Shown here: positions 49,540-62,139 of the stretch, one piece after another
How the letters are laid out: every line of letters begins with the position of its first letter
Position numbering within the stretch: the stretch's first letter is position 1
DNA from: Limonium bicolor
Taxonomy: Eukaryota; Streptophyta; Magnoliopsida; Caryophyllales; Plumbaginaceae
Direction of reading: 5' to 3'
Assembly (NCBI GenBank): GCA_023374045.1
Contig: CM041782.1
Span: forward strand, 251,495,810-251,559,809
Length of the DNA stretch: 64,000 bases
Notes under the pieces: generated by a model
Told to the model about the DNA's origin: nothing
Seen by the model: only the letters and a program-made list of their open reading frames with translations
Database searches by the model: none
Made by a program: the position numbers and the translations under genes

Positions 49540-49756
49540 GAAGATGTAACCATGGTCAGCCGCTGCATTCCAATCCTGAAGGACCTGAAGCTCCATAGTA
49601 CCTCTAATGTTATGAGTAACACAAGCCATACAACAAAAAGCTAATCCTTACGCTATGTATTATCATCCCAGCATAGTCATGACAGTGCCACCACATCCCT
49701 TTTTTGTAACGACCCCAAAACTACCCTGGTTCTGAGACCGTCACACGCCACACGCT
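49540..49756. other. Copy B flank and a 52-bp LTR-end-like fragment
   Basis: 49540-49640 is the copy B flank. At 49705-49756, TGTAACGACCCC opens a fragment whose reverse complement ends GGGGTCGTTACA, like the ends of the long LTRs here (GGGGTGTTACA). It directly precedes the inverted arm. Confidence 0.55.
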
Positions 49757-51883
49757 TACCACTTTTGTAACACCCCACTCGCTAATCTCGTAATAATCAC
49801 TCTCGTATAATCACTCACGTAGCATAATTAGAGACGTCTCACAGCGGAAGTTAAACTACATTAATCCTCACTTGGGTGTCACATGCCATTACTCGCCCAT
49901 GCGAGTAAAGAAGCATGACCGTAATCTAGCAATGAACAACAACAACTAACCGCAGTGATGAACGAGATATTGATTACATTATCCTATATACAAACCAATA
50001 CCTATGACATGTGAGCATTTAAAGAGTTCCCAGAATTTCAACGTGCTAACCGATTTAATATTAAACATGCGATAAATAAAAGTCGAGGTCGTCTACCCAT
50101 ATTCCCGCACTCCGGCTTCACGTCCCGATCCACAACCTGAAATGTGTTGGCCCCAAAAGGGGCTCAGCAAACTATATGCTGGTATGCTAAAGTGTAATCC
50201 TAGACCCCTTTAGGTCACTAAGGTCAATTAGCCGTCTGAACATGAGGTTGATTACATGCTGGTTCATTTTACAATTTATATAACAGCAGTAAATAACATG
50301 CATAAGCATACAGTAATCCATCGACTGACAACCCATACAATATTACATACAATCCACAACATACCAGGTACCATGTGTTATAAAAGATCATACAATGTAC
50401 TGTAAACATTAATACAAATGCGTAGATACTTCCATCGAGATGTTAGTAGTTTTTCCTTAAAATTATGTTAGCCACCATTAAGTCTTACTCTCAATATCCA
50501 TGGGTGTCGTGTTGGGACAACCCGTAAATAACCTCACTGGACAGTAGTCCTCCCGTACACACGAAGTGCTCATTGCCAAGGATCATTCAATCCCGGAACT
50601 TCCACTTGCCTAATAAAGGCGTCCATGAATGGCCGAAGCCGTGTGCCAAAGTCAGCACCCTGGTCCAACAGTCTATCTAGGCCCGTCGGAATATAGAGGG
50701 AGTCGGTCCGATACGGACGTTATACTCCGGTGATCACCAATGCGCAACCAACTAGTCGAGACTAATTGGATTCCTATACCTTGTACCATAACCAACACTC
50801 TCCAGTATGTGATTAATCCTTAATCAACTACCCTAAGTAATTTCTTAGGTCTAGGAGAAGTCTTTACCATTTATTACCTTTGAAGTCCGATGTACTTCCC
50901 TAGAAATAATCTAGGTTATAACCATGTTCGAATATCAAGCTCTAGAGACTGGGGATCCCGAGTCTCGTTCCTAAGTGTTTTACTTAGGTCAGTTAGGGAT
51001 AAAGTTCCCGAATATTAGTATTCCAACAACATAAACAATCATAATGATATTGTCCGAAGACGTCACGCACGATAATAATCGCTTACCAACCTTATAAATA
51101 ATCCACACAGTCATGCATAGCAAACATATCGCTCTTGTCACATAGTCAACCAATACCCGAACCGAGGCTTCCCTCAGAGGTTCAGACCACACAATAAACA
51201 TACCGTACACCGTCGAACGTTCGCGTGACAATTCCCGCGTAGTCTCTAGCGCTCACAATGCTCGTGTCTACCCACTCGCACCTCTGGTATACACGTGGTT
51301 CTAATATCAGTATACATATATTTATATAACTCGAACCTACTTAACCATCCTTGACTAAACCCTTACTTCCATCCCGTAGCTACCCCTAATTGCTCTTTTG
51401 TTCAACTTGATGTTCGTTAACCTTAGGGTTTTAGATTCCAACTACTCGTTATAGTCTATGGGTATGTAATAATTGCTACGGTAATAATATTTATTACATG
51501 GAAGTTACATTCTCGAATGGTTCATGTAATTGTCGAGATGCATGCGTGTGGAAATAACGTTTACGTGCGCGCATGCATGTTGCCTAAACATTTCGTTATA
51601 CGAGATAATTTACGTAGTTATGCTTACGAACATGTGCTGACATTTATATATATACCTAGGTATGTATATATTATAATTGTTGTTATACTTTATTGCTTAC
51701 GCACTTTTCACACGCATATAAAAGTGCTATATACTTGTATGTATGTATAACGCAGTCGTTGTTATATTAACGTTCTACATGTAATTGTATAACCCCTTTT
51801 TATGTGATTTGTTAAACGCATTGTAAATTCCTATCATATGAATTATAGAGTTCCTCTTATGACAAAGTTTCCAACCTTACAAT
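49757..51883 (-). repeat. Inverted copy of the 3' half of the third element's LTR (left arm)
   Basis: This 2.1-kb arm is the reverse complement of 54137-56260. Sampled stretches differ at only a handful of positions (over 99% identity by eye). It includes the LTR end and about nine bases of the primer-site region, so it came from a 5' LTR with its junction rather than from a solo LTR. Confidence 0.93.
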
Positions 51884-51884
51884 A

Positions 51885-54800
51885 TCAAAAAAAAACCAAT
51901 GTAAAAATCAACATGGACATGGATATTGAAGCTGCCCTTCTCCTTCATGTTTCATACAAAAAAAAATACTGAAGTAGTCCCTTGTTTTTGGCTGACCGAG
52001 AGCACATCCAAACCCCTGCAAACAGCAAGGTAATCACCCCCTCCTTATGTTCAAAAACCTACCTTTAAACTCCTTAACTTACTACTTACAACTGGTCACT
52101 AACTAGCTGGTTGTCATGGTGGAAACAATCAAACAAAAAAGGGTATGAATTCACCCACAGATTGCCGACAAGGTTGTGAGTCTTTGCTGAGAGGAGGCAT
52201 CAAGTTTAGAAGGTAAAAATCTAACTAAAGCCTTGAGATTTATATGCATGATCAAGCTTAAATTTGGTACAAAAAAATGTGTGTAACCGTAGCATATATA
52301 CATATATATATAGGCTGAGGAAAGGAGCTTTTAGCTGGTGAGAAAGTGTTGTGAAGCTGGAAAATCTCCTTGGTGATTATATTAAGGTAAAAAAATGCTT
52401 AACATCCTTTTATGCCTTGGGGTTTACTAATTTATAAACCTGTACACAGCCGGGAGAACATGGTATGAAAGTGTGGATTAAACTCTAAATATATGTGGGA
52501 ATTAATGGCTAAATATGTGACTAGTGAAGCTATATGCTAGCAGTTTATTAAGGGAGTGGTTATATACAAATGATGAGGGAAAATAAATAAATTAAATAGG
52601 TTAAGTACATAACCTGCTGCTTGAACCGCAAAAACAGGTAGCAATTAACGGTGGAGAAATCCTTGGAGATCAAAACAGGAAAAAAATTACGTAAACCATA
52701 TTTGGTGTTTTTTTTTGGATTATGAGTTTATAAAAGGAAATTAGTGCCGATAGTATTTGTATATATAAGTTTTGTTAAGTCCTAAATATGTGTAGAAAAT
52801 TAATAGTTAAATAATTGATTAGGGAGACTAAGTGCTAATGGTTTATTTACGGCTATTTTTAAGGCCATGGAATTAGGTTATGTTAATATGCATATTTTGA
52901 GCTTTAAATGGTTATTATTAAATTTATAAATTGATTTAAAAAGGGTGTATACATTTCTGGTGCATACTCAAATGTTGGTATATTTACAAGCTATAAAATG
53001 GTTTAAATGAATTTAAAACCTTATAAAATATTTTAGTAAATAAATGATTTGTATATGGGGTCAAAACATAATTAAAAAGAAATATAGAACATTAAATATA
53101 AATAGAAACGAGAGGGATGATCTTAGGAAGTTTATAAATATAAATGTGAATTTTATGAGATTGGGGGTTGGAATAGAATTTAAATGACCTTGAGGTCTGT
53201 ATGTAATTTGGAAAATTATGAGTTGGATTTGTGATTAATTTAATTAAGGAGTATAGCATATAGTTTAAGTATTGAAATTTAACATTTTATAAAACTGATA
53301 TGGGCTACTCTATGATGAAATACTTGAAATTAATGGGAAAAAATTTTACAACTTTGAATACAAATATTTGGGGAAAATGTTGGTGGGCTTTTGGAATTAA
53401 ATAAACCAATGTGTATAATATAAAGTTGTGAAATTAAATTGTAGCCTTATGAAATAAGTATGTGCCAAGATGTAAATAATGAAAGATAAAGGTTAAGGAG
53501 CATTAAATCGAACAGAGGGGACTGTTTAGAATTGAGGAAAACATTGGGTTAGTTTTTATATTTAAAATAATTAAGGTGTATATTATAAAGTTCTAAGTAT
53601 TACAATTAAAAGTTACAAAACAAGGGAGTTATAGTGTAAATAACTGAAATATAGGGGTGGATAAATAAATTTGGGTAGCAGGTCGGGACTGTTCAATAAT
53701 ATATATATTTATATGTGCACATGTATATTATAAGGTTTAAATACCTTAGGTTATAAGCTAATAAGGTTAATAATGTAACAGGTATAATATATGGGATAAT
53801 TTTTGTAAATAATCAAAACATGGGGGAATGATATAGGGATTCCGAAAACAGTAGGTGTTGTTCGGAATTATATACATAACACGTGTATATGATAATGTTT
53901 GAAAACCTTAAATTAAATAATTAATAAGGTTATAAATATAGTGGTTATAATATATGGGCTGATTTGGGAATGGTTAATACGTGGATATAATATATATAAT
54001 AAGGTTGGGATAGTATAATTTGACATAATGTTGAAGTTATAAGAGGATACATATTATAAGGAAGTTATTAAGGAATAATATGCATTATAAACTTTACATA
54101 ACATGATGAGGTAAGTTAGAAAGTTTGTGGAAGTACATTGTAAGGTTGGAAACTTTGTCATAAGAGGAACTCTATAATTCATATGATAGGAATTTACAAT
54201 GCGTTTAACAAATCACATAAAAAGGGGTTATACAATTACATGTAGAACGTTAATATAACAACGACTGCGTTATACATACATACAAGTATATAGCACTTTT
54301 ATATGCGTGTGAAAAGTGCGTAAGCAATAAAGTATAACAACAATTATAATATATACATACCTAGGTATATATATAAATGTCAGCACATGTTCGTAAGCAT
54401 AACTACGTAAATTATCTCGTATAACGAAATGTTTAGGCAACATGCATGCGCGCACGTAAACGTTACTTCCACACGCATGCATCTCGACAATTACATGAAC
54501 CATTCGAGAATGTAACTTCCATGTAATAATATTATTACCGTAGCAATTATTACATACCCATAGACTATAACGAGTAGTTGGAATCTAAAACCCTAAGGTT
54601 AACGAACATCAAGTTGAACAAAAGAGCAATTAGGGGTAGCTACGGGATGGAAGTAAGGGTTTAGTCAAGGATGGTTAAGTAGGTTCGAGTTATATAAATA
54701 TATGTATACTGATATTAGAACCACGTGTATACCAGAGGTGCGAGTGGGTAGACACGAGCATTGTGAGCGCTAGAGACTACGCGGGAATTGTCACGTGAAC

Positions 54801-56251
54801 GTTCGACGGTGTACGGTATGTTTATTGTGTGGTCTGAACCTCTGAGGGAAGCCTCGGTTCGGGTATTGGTTGACTATGTGACAAGAGCGATATGTTTGCT
54901 ATGCATGACTGTGTGGATTATTTATAAGGTTGGTAAGCGATTATTATCGTGCGTGACGTCTTCGGACAATATCATTATGATTGTTTATGTTGTTGGAATA
55001 CTAATATTCGGGAACTTTATCCCTAACTGACCTAAGTAAAACACTTAGGAACGAGACTCGGGATCCCCAGTCTCTAGAGCTTGATATTCGAACATGGTTA
55101 TAACCTAGATTATTTCTAGGGAAGTACATCGGACTTCAAAGGTAATAAATGGTAAAGACTTCTCCTAGACCTAAGAAATTACTTAGGGTAGTTGATTAAG
55201 GATTAATCACATACTGGAGAGTGTTGGTTATGGTACAAGGTATAGGAATCCAATTAGTCTCGACTAGTTGGTTGCGCATTGGTGATCACCGGAGTATAAC
55301 GTCCGTATCGGACCGACTCCCTCTATATTCCGACGGGCCTAGATAGACTGTTGGACCAGGGTGCTGACTTTGGCACACGGCTTCGGCCATTCATGGACGC
55401 CTTTATTAGGCAAGTGGAAGTTCCGGGATTGAATGATCCTTGGCAATGAGCACTTCGTGTGTACGGGAGGACTACTGTCCAGTGAGGTTATTTACGGGTT
55501 GTCCCAACACGACACCCATGGATATTGAGAGTAAGACTTAATGGTGGCTAACATAATTTTAAGGAAAAACTACTAACATCTCGATGGAAGTATCTACGCA
55601 TTTGTATTAATGTTTACAGTACATTGTATGATCTTTTATAACACATGGTACCTGGTATGTTGTGGATTGTATGTAATATTGTATGGGTTGTCAGTCGATG
55701 GATTACTGTATGCTTATGCATGTTATTTACTGCTGTTATATAAATGTAAAATGAACCAGCATGTAATCAACCTCATGTTCAGACGGCTAATTGACCTAAG
55801 TGACCTAAAGGGTCTAGGATTACACTTTAGCATACCAGCATATAGTTTGCTGAGCCCCTTTTGGGGCCAACACATTTCAGGTTGTGGATCGGGACGTGAA
55901 GCCGGAGTGCGGGAATATGGGTAGACGACCTCGACTTTTATTTATCGCATGTTTAATATTAAATCGGTTAGCACGTTGAAATTCTGGAAACTCTTTAAAT
56001 GCTCACATGTCATAGGTATTGGTTTGTATATAGGATAATGTAATCAATATCTCGTTCATCACTGCGGTTAGTTGTTGTTGTTCATTGCTAGATTACGGTC
56101 ATGCTTCTTTACTCGCATGGGCGAGTAATGGCATGTGACACCCAAGTGAGGATTAATGTAGTTTAACTTCCGCTGTGAGACGTCTCTAATTATGCTACGT
56201 GAGTGATTATACGAGAGTGATTATTACGAGATTAGCGAGTGGGGTGTTACA
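51885..56251 (+). repeat. Truncated 5' LTR of third element
   Basis: It starts in an A run (TCAAAAAAAAA) shared with 63775 and ends GGGGTGTTACA at 56251. It contains a hairpin GCCCCTTTTGGGGC (55854-55867) with CAGGT at 55878 and a stem-loop at 56109-56128. Its 3' half (54137-56251) is the right arm of the inverted repeat. Confidence 0.88.
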
Positions 56252-56260
56252 AAAGTGGTA
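54137..56260 (+). repeat. Right arm of the 2.1-kb inverted repeat
   Basis: It pairs with 49757-51883; the spacer is 51884-54136. Open frames of 77 and 80 codons appear in both arms with almost the same sequence, because the arms are copies. They have no motif. Confidence 0.93.
56109..56128 (+). promoter_or_regulatory. U5 stem-loop of third LTR family
   Basis: TTACTCGC pairs perfectly with GCGAGTAA across ATGG, followed by TGGCATGTGACACCC and, downstream, TTCCGCTGTG. The position and tail correspond to the stem at 31828-31849, but the stem bases differ on both sides. Confidence 0.65.
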
Positions 56261-56267
56261 TCAGAGC
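56256..56267 (+). other. Primer binding site (tRNA-iMet) of third element
   Basis: TGGTATCAGAGC lies four bases after the LTR, as in the 14-kb element. Confidence 0.9.
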
Positions 56268-59200
56268 GGAGTGCCGCTCTGATGACGAGATATTAGGATT
56301 AAGACAGTGAGCATAGGACTTGGGAAATACGGGAAACGTTTGTGAGGTATGAGATGCCTGGTCTTAGACGAACCAGTGTCTTAGCAATGCTAAATGCGTA
56401 ACAATATTAGCCTTAACAGCATATCTGTGTTATTGATTTCTATATGGTAAATTACCGAATAATGATAGGACATAATGCATTACGGGTTTCGAGAAGAGGC
56501 ATGTCGGGGGTGATGGTCCTGTAATACCGAATAGCGTTGAGACGGCAGTCGCCACTCTAGCTTGATGGAAGAACATCCCGGGGAACAGCAGTGGTACCCC
56601 ACCCGCGCTGCCCACATCTCAAATATCACCCATGGAGACCATGTAATGGATGGCGCCAAGGAGACAGAAGAATCCCTCCTAGTCGGAAAACCGATGAGGT
56701 TGCTATAGTCACTACGACATCAAGACAAACAGAAGAACTTGAGTTACGATGAGTCATTAAGGACCGGGGGTCCTGATAGCTACATACTATCTAGAAGCGT
56801 ACTGATACGCGGTGAAGAGTATACGTGAAACCTTACGTTGAAGAGGGATAGGAATCAATAGGACAATCGGGTCGGTTTATAATTAGACACTAAAACCCTG
56901 TCCAGTTAACCCGTGGAAAGCACACACAGGTGCACCTGAAGATCGAAAGATAGTAGAACGAGTTCTAGACGATTATCAAAATGCATACATGCGGAACCAA
57001 GGAATGCATGGAAGCCTCTCCCATAATGGGAATACCTTCAACCGGATACAAACTAGAAGACCCAATGAAACCTGACCTGCAATCACGATAACCATACGAG
57101 CTTACGAGCTAAACTCCAAAATTACTATAACACAACGCTCAAGGAAAGGAATGTCGTACCAAGGACAACTAGAGTACTCCATCTGCTGAACCCAAAGCAC
57201 CACGAGGTAGCCACGCGGAGCAGACCCTAGCCGATATGAGCTACTAGAAGGGGAAAGGAGTCACCAGGGGCAGAATACCCTGAATTTTGTGGGAACCTTA
57301 GGCGCTGGTACTAGTACACAGCGCGATCTAGGTAACCGCACATCCTTACTTAACGAACTGACTACATGAACATGCGTCAGAAACCTCCTCCTACCATGAA
57401 GGAGTTTAAAAAAAACTCAAGAAGAGCCTAACTCAGAAACCCTAGAAATATAATTACCTTAGAAAACTTACCATGCCTTAACGAACCAAAAATAACTCCG
57501 ATACTACCCCTTTCGAGACAAATCGTTTAAACCATACTCAAACGATCGAAGCGCCAGCGAAACAAACAATTCCAGAAACCGATGACTCAACCTGCATGAC
57601 GTGCTTTCTACAGCAAACGCTATAGCCAATACTATACTCACAATTCTACCGACCTCGCGCACTTGCTACAACAAGTGCTACCATGATGGCTACAAATACA
57701 GTTACAATTATGCCCATAATTATGACTACAATCACAAGTGGAAGTGTGAATATAACGGCAAATACAACCGAATTTTACAGGCCGTGTAGGCCGCATGTGC
57801 AACGTCATGTCCATCGGTAACCACCAAACATTCATACAACTACAGTAGAATCTCGTAACTACAACCACTGCTACAACTACAACTGCAATTATAACTATAA
57901 CTGTAACTATGATTGCAACTGTAACTACATGGATAATGGCAGTAGGATTAGATTCTATAGGACCGTATAAGTCATGACTATCGGTAATCGCTAAATATTC
58001 ATGCAATTATAGTACAAGTTCTATAACTATAACCTGGCACCATAGGGTCACGAAACCCTTAGGATACGAAAACTGCAACCATGGAAGGACCCGACTAGTC
58101 CGAACATTACAACTAAAGGGCATCCTCCATCCCTTAACAAACTACAACCATTAGACAATAATCAATCAATAATATCGGCCTATGAACCAAATGTCATAAC
58201 AAACTTGTCAAAATTATTTAAGGGTTTGAAATTGACGTGGGAGGTGGAACTTGATCCGGTACAGGTCAAGGGAAGCTGAACAAAAATTGGGGTGGAAGGA
58301 TAGTTCAACACTGATACTGATCACATCAGAGTCGGATGATTCCTGAAACTTTCTAAAAGTGGTCACAATTAATTACGTTGGAAATAAACAAGGAACCGAA
58401 GTATAACAGCTGCAGACAGCTAAAATACATGCAATCCCACAAATAAGATGTCAAATACGAGTACTCGTGAATAACAGTCACTCCCAAATATATTCATATG
58501 AAGAGTGATGGTGGAACACAGTCACATAGCAATTAGGGCAATGCACGCCCGTAACGGCATACACCAATATGTAATAAATAGGGGAAGAGGAAAGGAACAT
58601 GCTAGTCCTCAATAGGACCAACAATTGAATATACTATACCGCAACACACAACTATTACCTCAACCGATCGTAACCATAAACGTGAATCAGAGTTGAACAC
58701 CTAAATAATTACCACCCAAGGCATTAACCATATCAAGGGATGCCATAACCAACAACAGACGAACAGATGTCAGGTTACAATTATACACTGCTAATTCATT
58801 TGATCACACCGATTATTGGATGAGGGTTCCGAATAAAAAGGGAATGGCTACCGCCATTGGCGTCCCGCCAAGCAATAGGTGACAAAAGGGAATACGTGTT
58901 TAAGACATCTCGTCTAATATCATGACGGCTGTCAGGGGAATGACTATATGAGTTAAACAATAACAATCAGCCTAAACGGCGATGCAAGATAACAAATCTA
59001 AATGTTATAAAATGCAAGTTTAGGTGGAAATACTCAATGTAGCTCTAGAAGGACACAACTCCAGGAGAGCGATGGTACCGCCTCCTGCTACATTTCAATA
59101 TACACTCATTGAACGGTAACATTTAAAATGACATAACAAGTAATGAAAACTGGTTAAAACTGGACCACAACAGAGACTTCCATAAAAGGAGAAAACACAA

Positions 59201-62122
59201 ACCTTCGCCATAAAGCTCAGAAATTACATCAAACGATGTAACCATAAGGATAGGGTAAAGTCAGAATAACCATAACTTGTGTCGAAATTAATGTGCATAA
59301 CCTACCACCTACCACCTTATGACAGAATAAGAGGAAATGACAACTATAAGGATTTGAACTCTAGACCATCAGAGACAATAGACAAGCGCCGAACCGTGCG
59401 CATAGTAACCACCTAGCAGTAATTAGAATCAACAGACCAGTAACTCCAACGAAGAACTTGCTAAGCAATAAAACAACAATAACTCATCAATACGAAAGGT
59501 AGTAAATACCTTGAAAGCATCAGTGAACTTATGTCAATATCGAAACCAATAACAGAGGAGAAATACCACCTTGTGCCACTCAAATGCAAAGTTCACCATT
59601 AGGGCGAGATAAGGCAAACACTTATTAAATGAGAGATACATAATCATACCATTGAGCTGGGAACTCAGGAAACTGAAAAAAGAAATTTCCTTGGGATACT
59701 TCCGACATGAATTAAAAAGGGAGATTGACAACAGAATACTTCACGAACGCGTGACGGACACTACGAGTATACAAAACGAGATATGGGACGACCGCACTCC
59801 ATGGGAGCTTGTGGACTTGACGGACTTATTTATGAGTTAGTCAAGTAAGTAGCAATGTATCAGTAGGGTACCCCATACATGTAGACAAGTAGTGTAGGGA
59901 ACGCAAGAAGTAGTCAACTCCATACCAAGGACAGTGACACAATCCAGACCAGTACAATTACTACCTCAAGTTAATTAACAAGAAGAGTTCCAATTGAACC
60001 AACGAGATTAGAGGAAACAAAAACCTTAATAGCACACGACCAAGTCGTAACTCCGCAAAGGAAGGGTTAACACATAATAATATTAAAGGAAACCTCTCGA
60101 AAGAGGAGAGAGTTGATAGTCAACTTAATGACAGGCATGGAAAACCCATCAAACGGGTGAAACATAAATAAAACCCTCATAAGGTTCAATAATCGCTCAT
60201 ACCAATGCAATACTTTACATTCAAAAGAACCTACTGGATAATGAAAATCGCCACCCGTAAGAGGGGCATAAAGAGAATTACTCTCCAACAGAGAACCCAA
60301 ACACTACCAAATGAGATAACATTTTGAATGCCGAATTAAGGGCAACGATACGTCTTCACCCACAAAGGGGCTGAACACAAGTTCACCAATACACAATAAA
60401 AGACAGGCAAGCTAGCACACTAGCAGAGGTCATAAGCTATACAGCAATTGTCACAATAACGTAACGATCGAACCGATTGAAACACGGTGCGCACAGAAGC
60501 AACCATTAAAACAACTTTTTGAATAAATACATTGGCAAAGACCAGATGAATGGAACTCGCCTGGAACCTCAAACAATAAGAAAAAATGGGAAACAGGCTA
60601 TACAACGACCTAGTCTGTTCGAGGATACACTTTAAATAAATACGGCGTTCAATATTATAACCGCACGGGAACTCACAAGTGTACAATTACACTCCTGTTA
60701 ACATGGAAAACAAGATAGAAAGGATATAAAATATTTTAGAGGAAAAGTGTCTCAATTACCAAGGAACATACCCATACGGGATGTTGAAAAATGCAAGGCT
60801 CAATATAAACATAACAATGGAGTCCCTAGCAAACACGGGGCGAACCATACAAGTATTGGGGTAAGAACAGTATATCGAATATACAATATATAACAACATG
60901 AAGTATATAACAAATATTACAATTAAGGTATTACTCCGGAACAAAATAACCTAGAACCACGAAATGACAAGGATTACCTTCGTGGATTTATAGGTTAATA
61001 CATCCAAACTTCAGAGACTAGTGCAAAGAGCACTAATGACAAACGATAGCCAATGTCATACTTCATCTCAACTAGAAACCAATGAGTGAGGATACTAACA
61101 ATCCAAAATGTATTCCGCACCAGTAATCTAGAACATTTGGACACAATTTAGAACAATCATGTGCATGTACAATAGATGATACCACACCGATCGAGATACC
61201 TCCGCTTTCAATTAAGCAAAGACCATGGATGACACTGTCATAGTGGAACAAGGTCAGCAATAACTTACTGCTAATAAACCATCTATAATATATATCCTTA
61301 GGGACAAAAAGGGTAAACCAAGCCCTATGTACGTGAGTCTGCACCTCATTATGGAGCGAGTGGGCCCAATATAACGTATTTTGGAGAGCGCACAAGTACT
61401 CTACATCTTTGACTGAATAGATTATGCGCCTCACCCTCCTCATAGTTTTCTTTTAAGAGCCAAGTGATGAGAGATCGACCCATCTTTCTGATATGTGAAG
61501 ACTCCACCCTGAAGTTTCAATATGGAAACGAGGGAGACCAGGACCAAGACCATCAAAAAGGTCAAAGTCCATTGGTCAAACCATGACACGAAAATGCCAC
61601 ATGGGAATTGGAGAACTTCACGAGAGCCAAGTATCCATCGCTTTCCTTATAGCGATTGTATGATACTTTGAGGGTCACGGGGCGTAACCCTTTTAAGGGG
61701 GGTAGAGCCCTTGGCATATTAGTGTTTTGGTGTTGTTTGTGGTGTTGTTTTATGGTGTATATTGATTATGTGTATGTGCTTTAAGCACTTCGGATATGTT
61801 TTGTACTTGGGATGTATTTGGTGACATATATATATATGTGTTGGTTTGGATTGGAAACTGTGCTGACGTCCTTCGGGACTTGTGATATATATATATGTGT
61901 GTTGATTTGGATTGGATTGGAAACTAGTTGTTGAATGATATTGATAGGCACTTCGGGAAGTGGACTAGACTGTGGAACTAATATAGTGCTGATGGATCAC
62001 TTATATCCATATATGTGCAGCGAACTAAACGGGGATTGTGAATGGTAGATCAAATTGATACATTGAACTACATTGGGTAGTTACATTTGCTATCCGGTTT
62101 AAACGACTTCGGGATGAAGTCC
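56268..62122 (+). other. Non-coding internal region of third element
   Basis: No gag or pol motif is visible; the longest frame is 123 codons. Landmarks are a hairpin GCACTTG/CAAGTGC at 57659-57678, a diverged duplication with a period of about 167 bases (GTCATG at 57804 and 57971) containing ACAACTACA-type simple repeats, and blocks shared with the 14-kb element at 58230-58370 and 59715-59925. There is also an extra polypurine-like copy at 61691-61708 and a small duplication with TATATATGTG and TTTGGATTGGAAACT near 61830-61925. Confidence 0.7.
61691..61708 (+). other. Internal polypurine-tract copy of third element
   Basis: TTTTAAGGGGGGTAGAGC follows GGGGCGTAACCC, as at 36342 in the 14-kb element. 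It lies about 430 bases upstream of the true tract. Confidence 0.7.
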
Positions 62123-62139
62123 TTTTAAGGGGGGTAGAC
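62123..62139 (+). other. Polypurine tract of third element
   Basis: TTTTAAGGGGGGTAGAC directly precedes the LTR start TGAAATACCCC. Confidence 0.85.

Noticed and set aside
51517..55030. Matching 77- and 80-codon frames on opposite strands
   Set aside because: They lie in the two arms of the inverted repeat; duplication explains the match, and neither shows a domain.
57638..58006. Valine/isoleucine-rich 122-codon frame
   Set aside because: It comes from ACAACTACA-type simple repeats in a non-coding interior.
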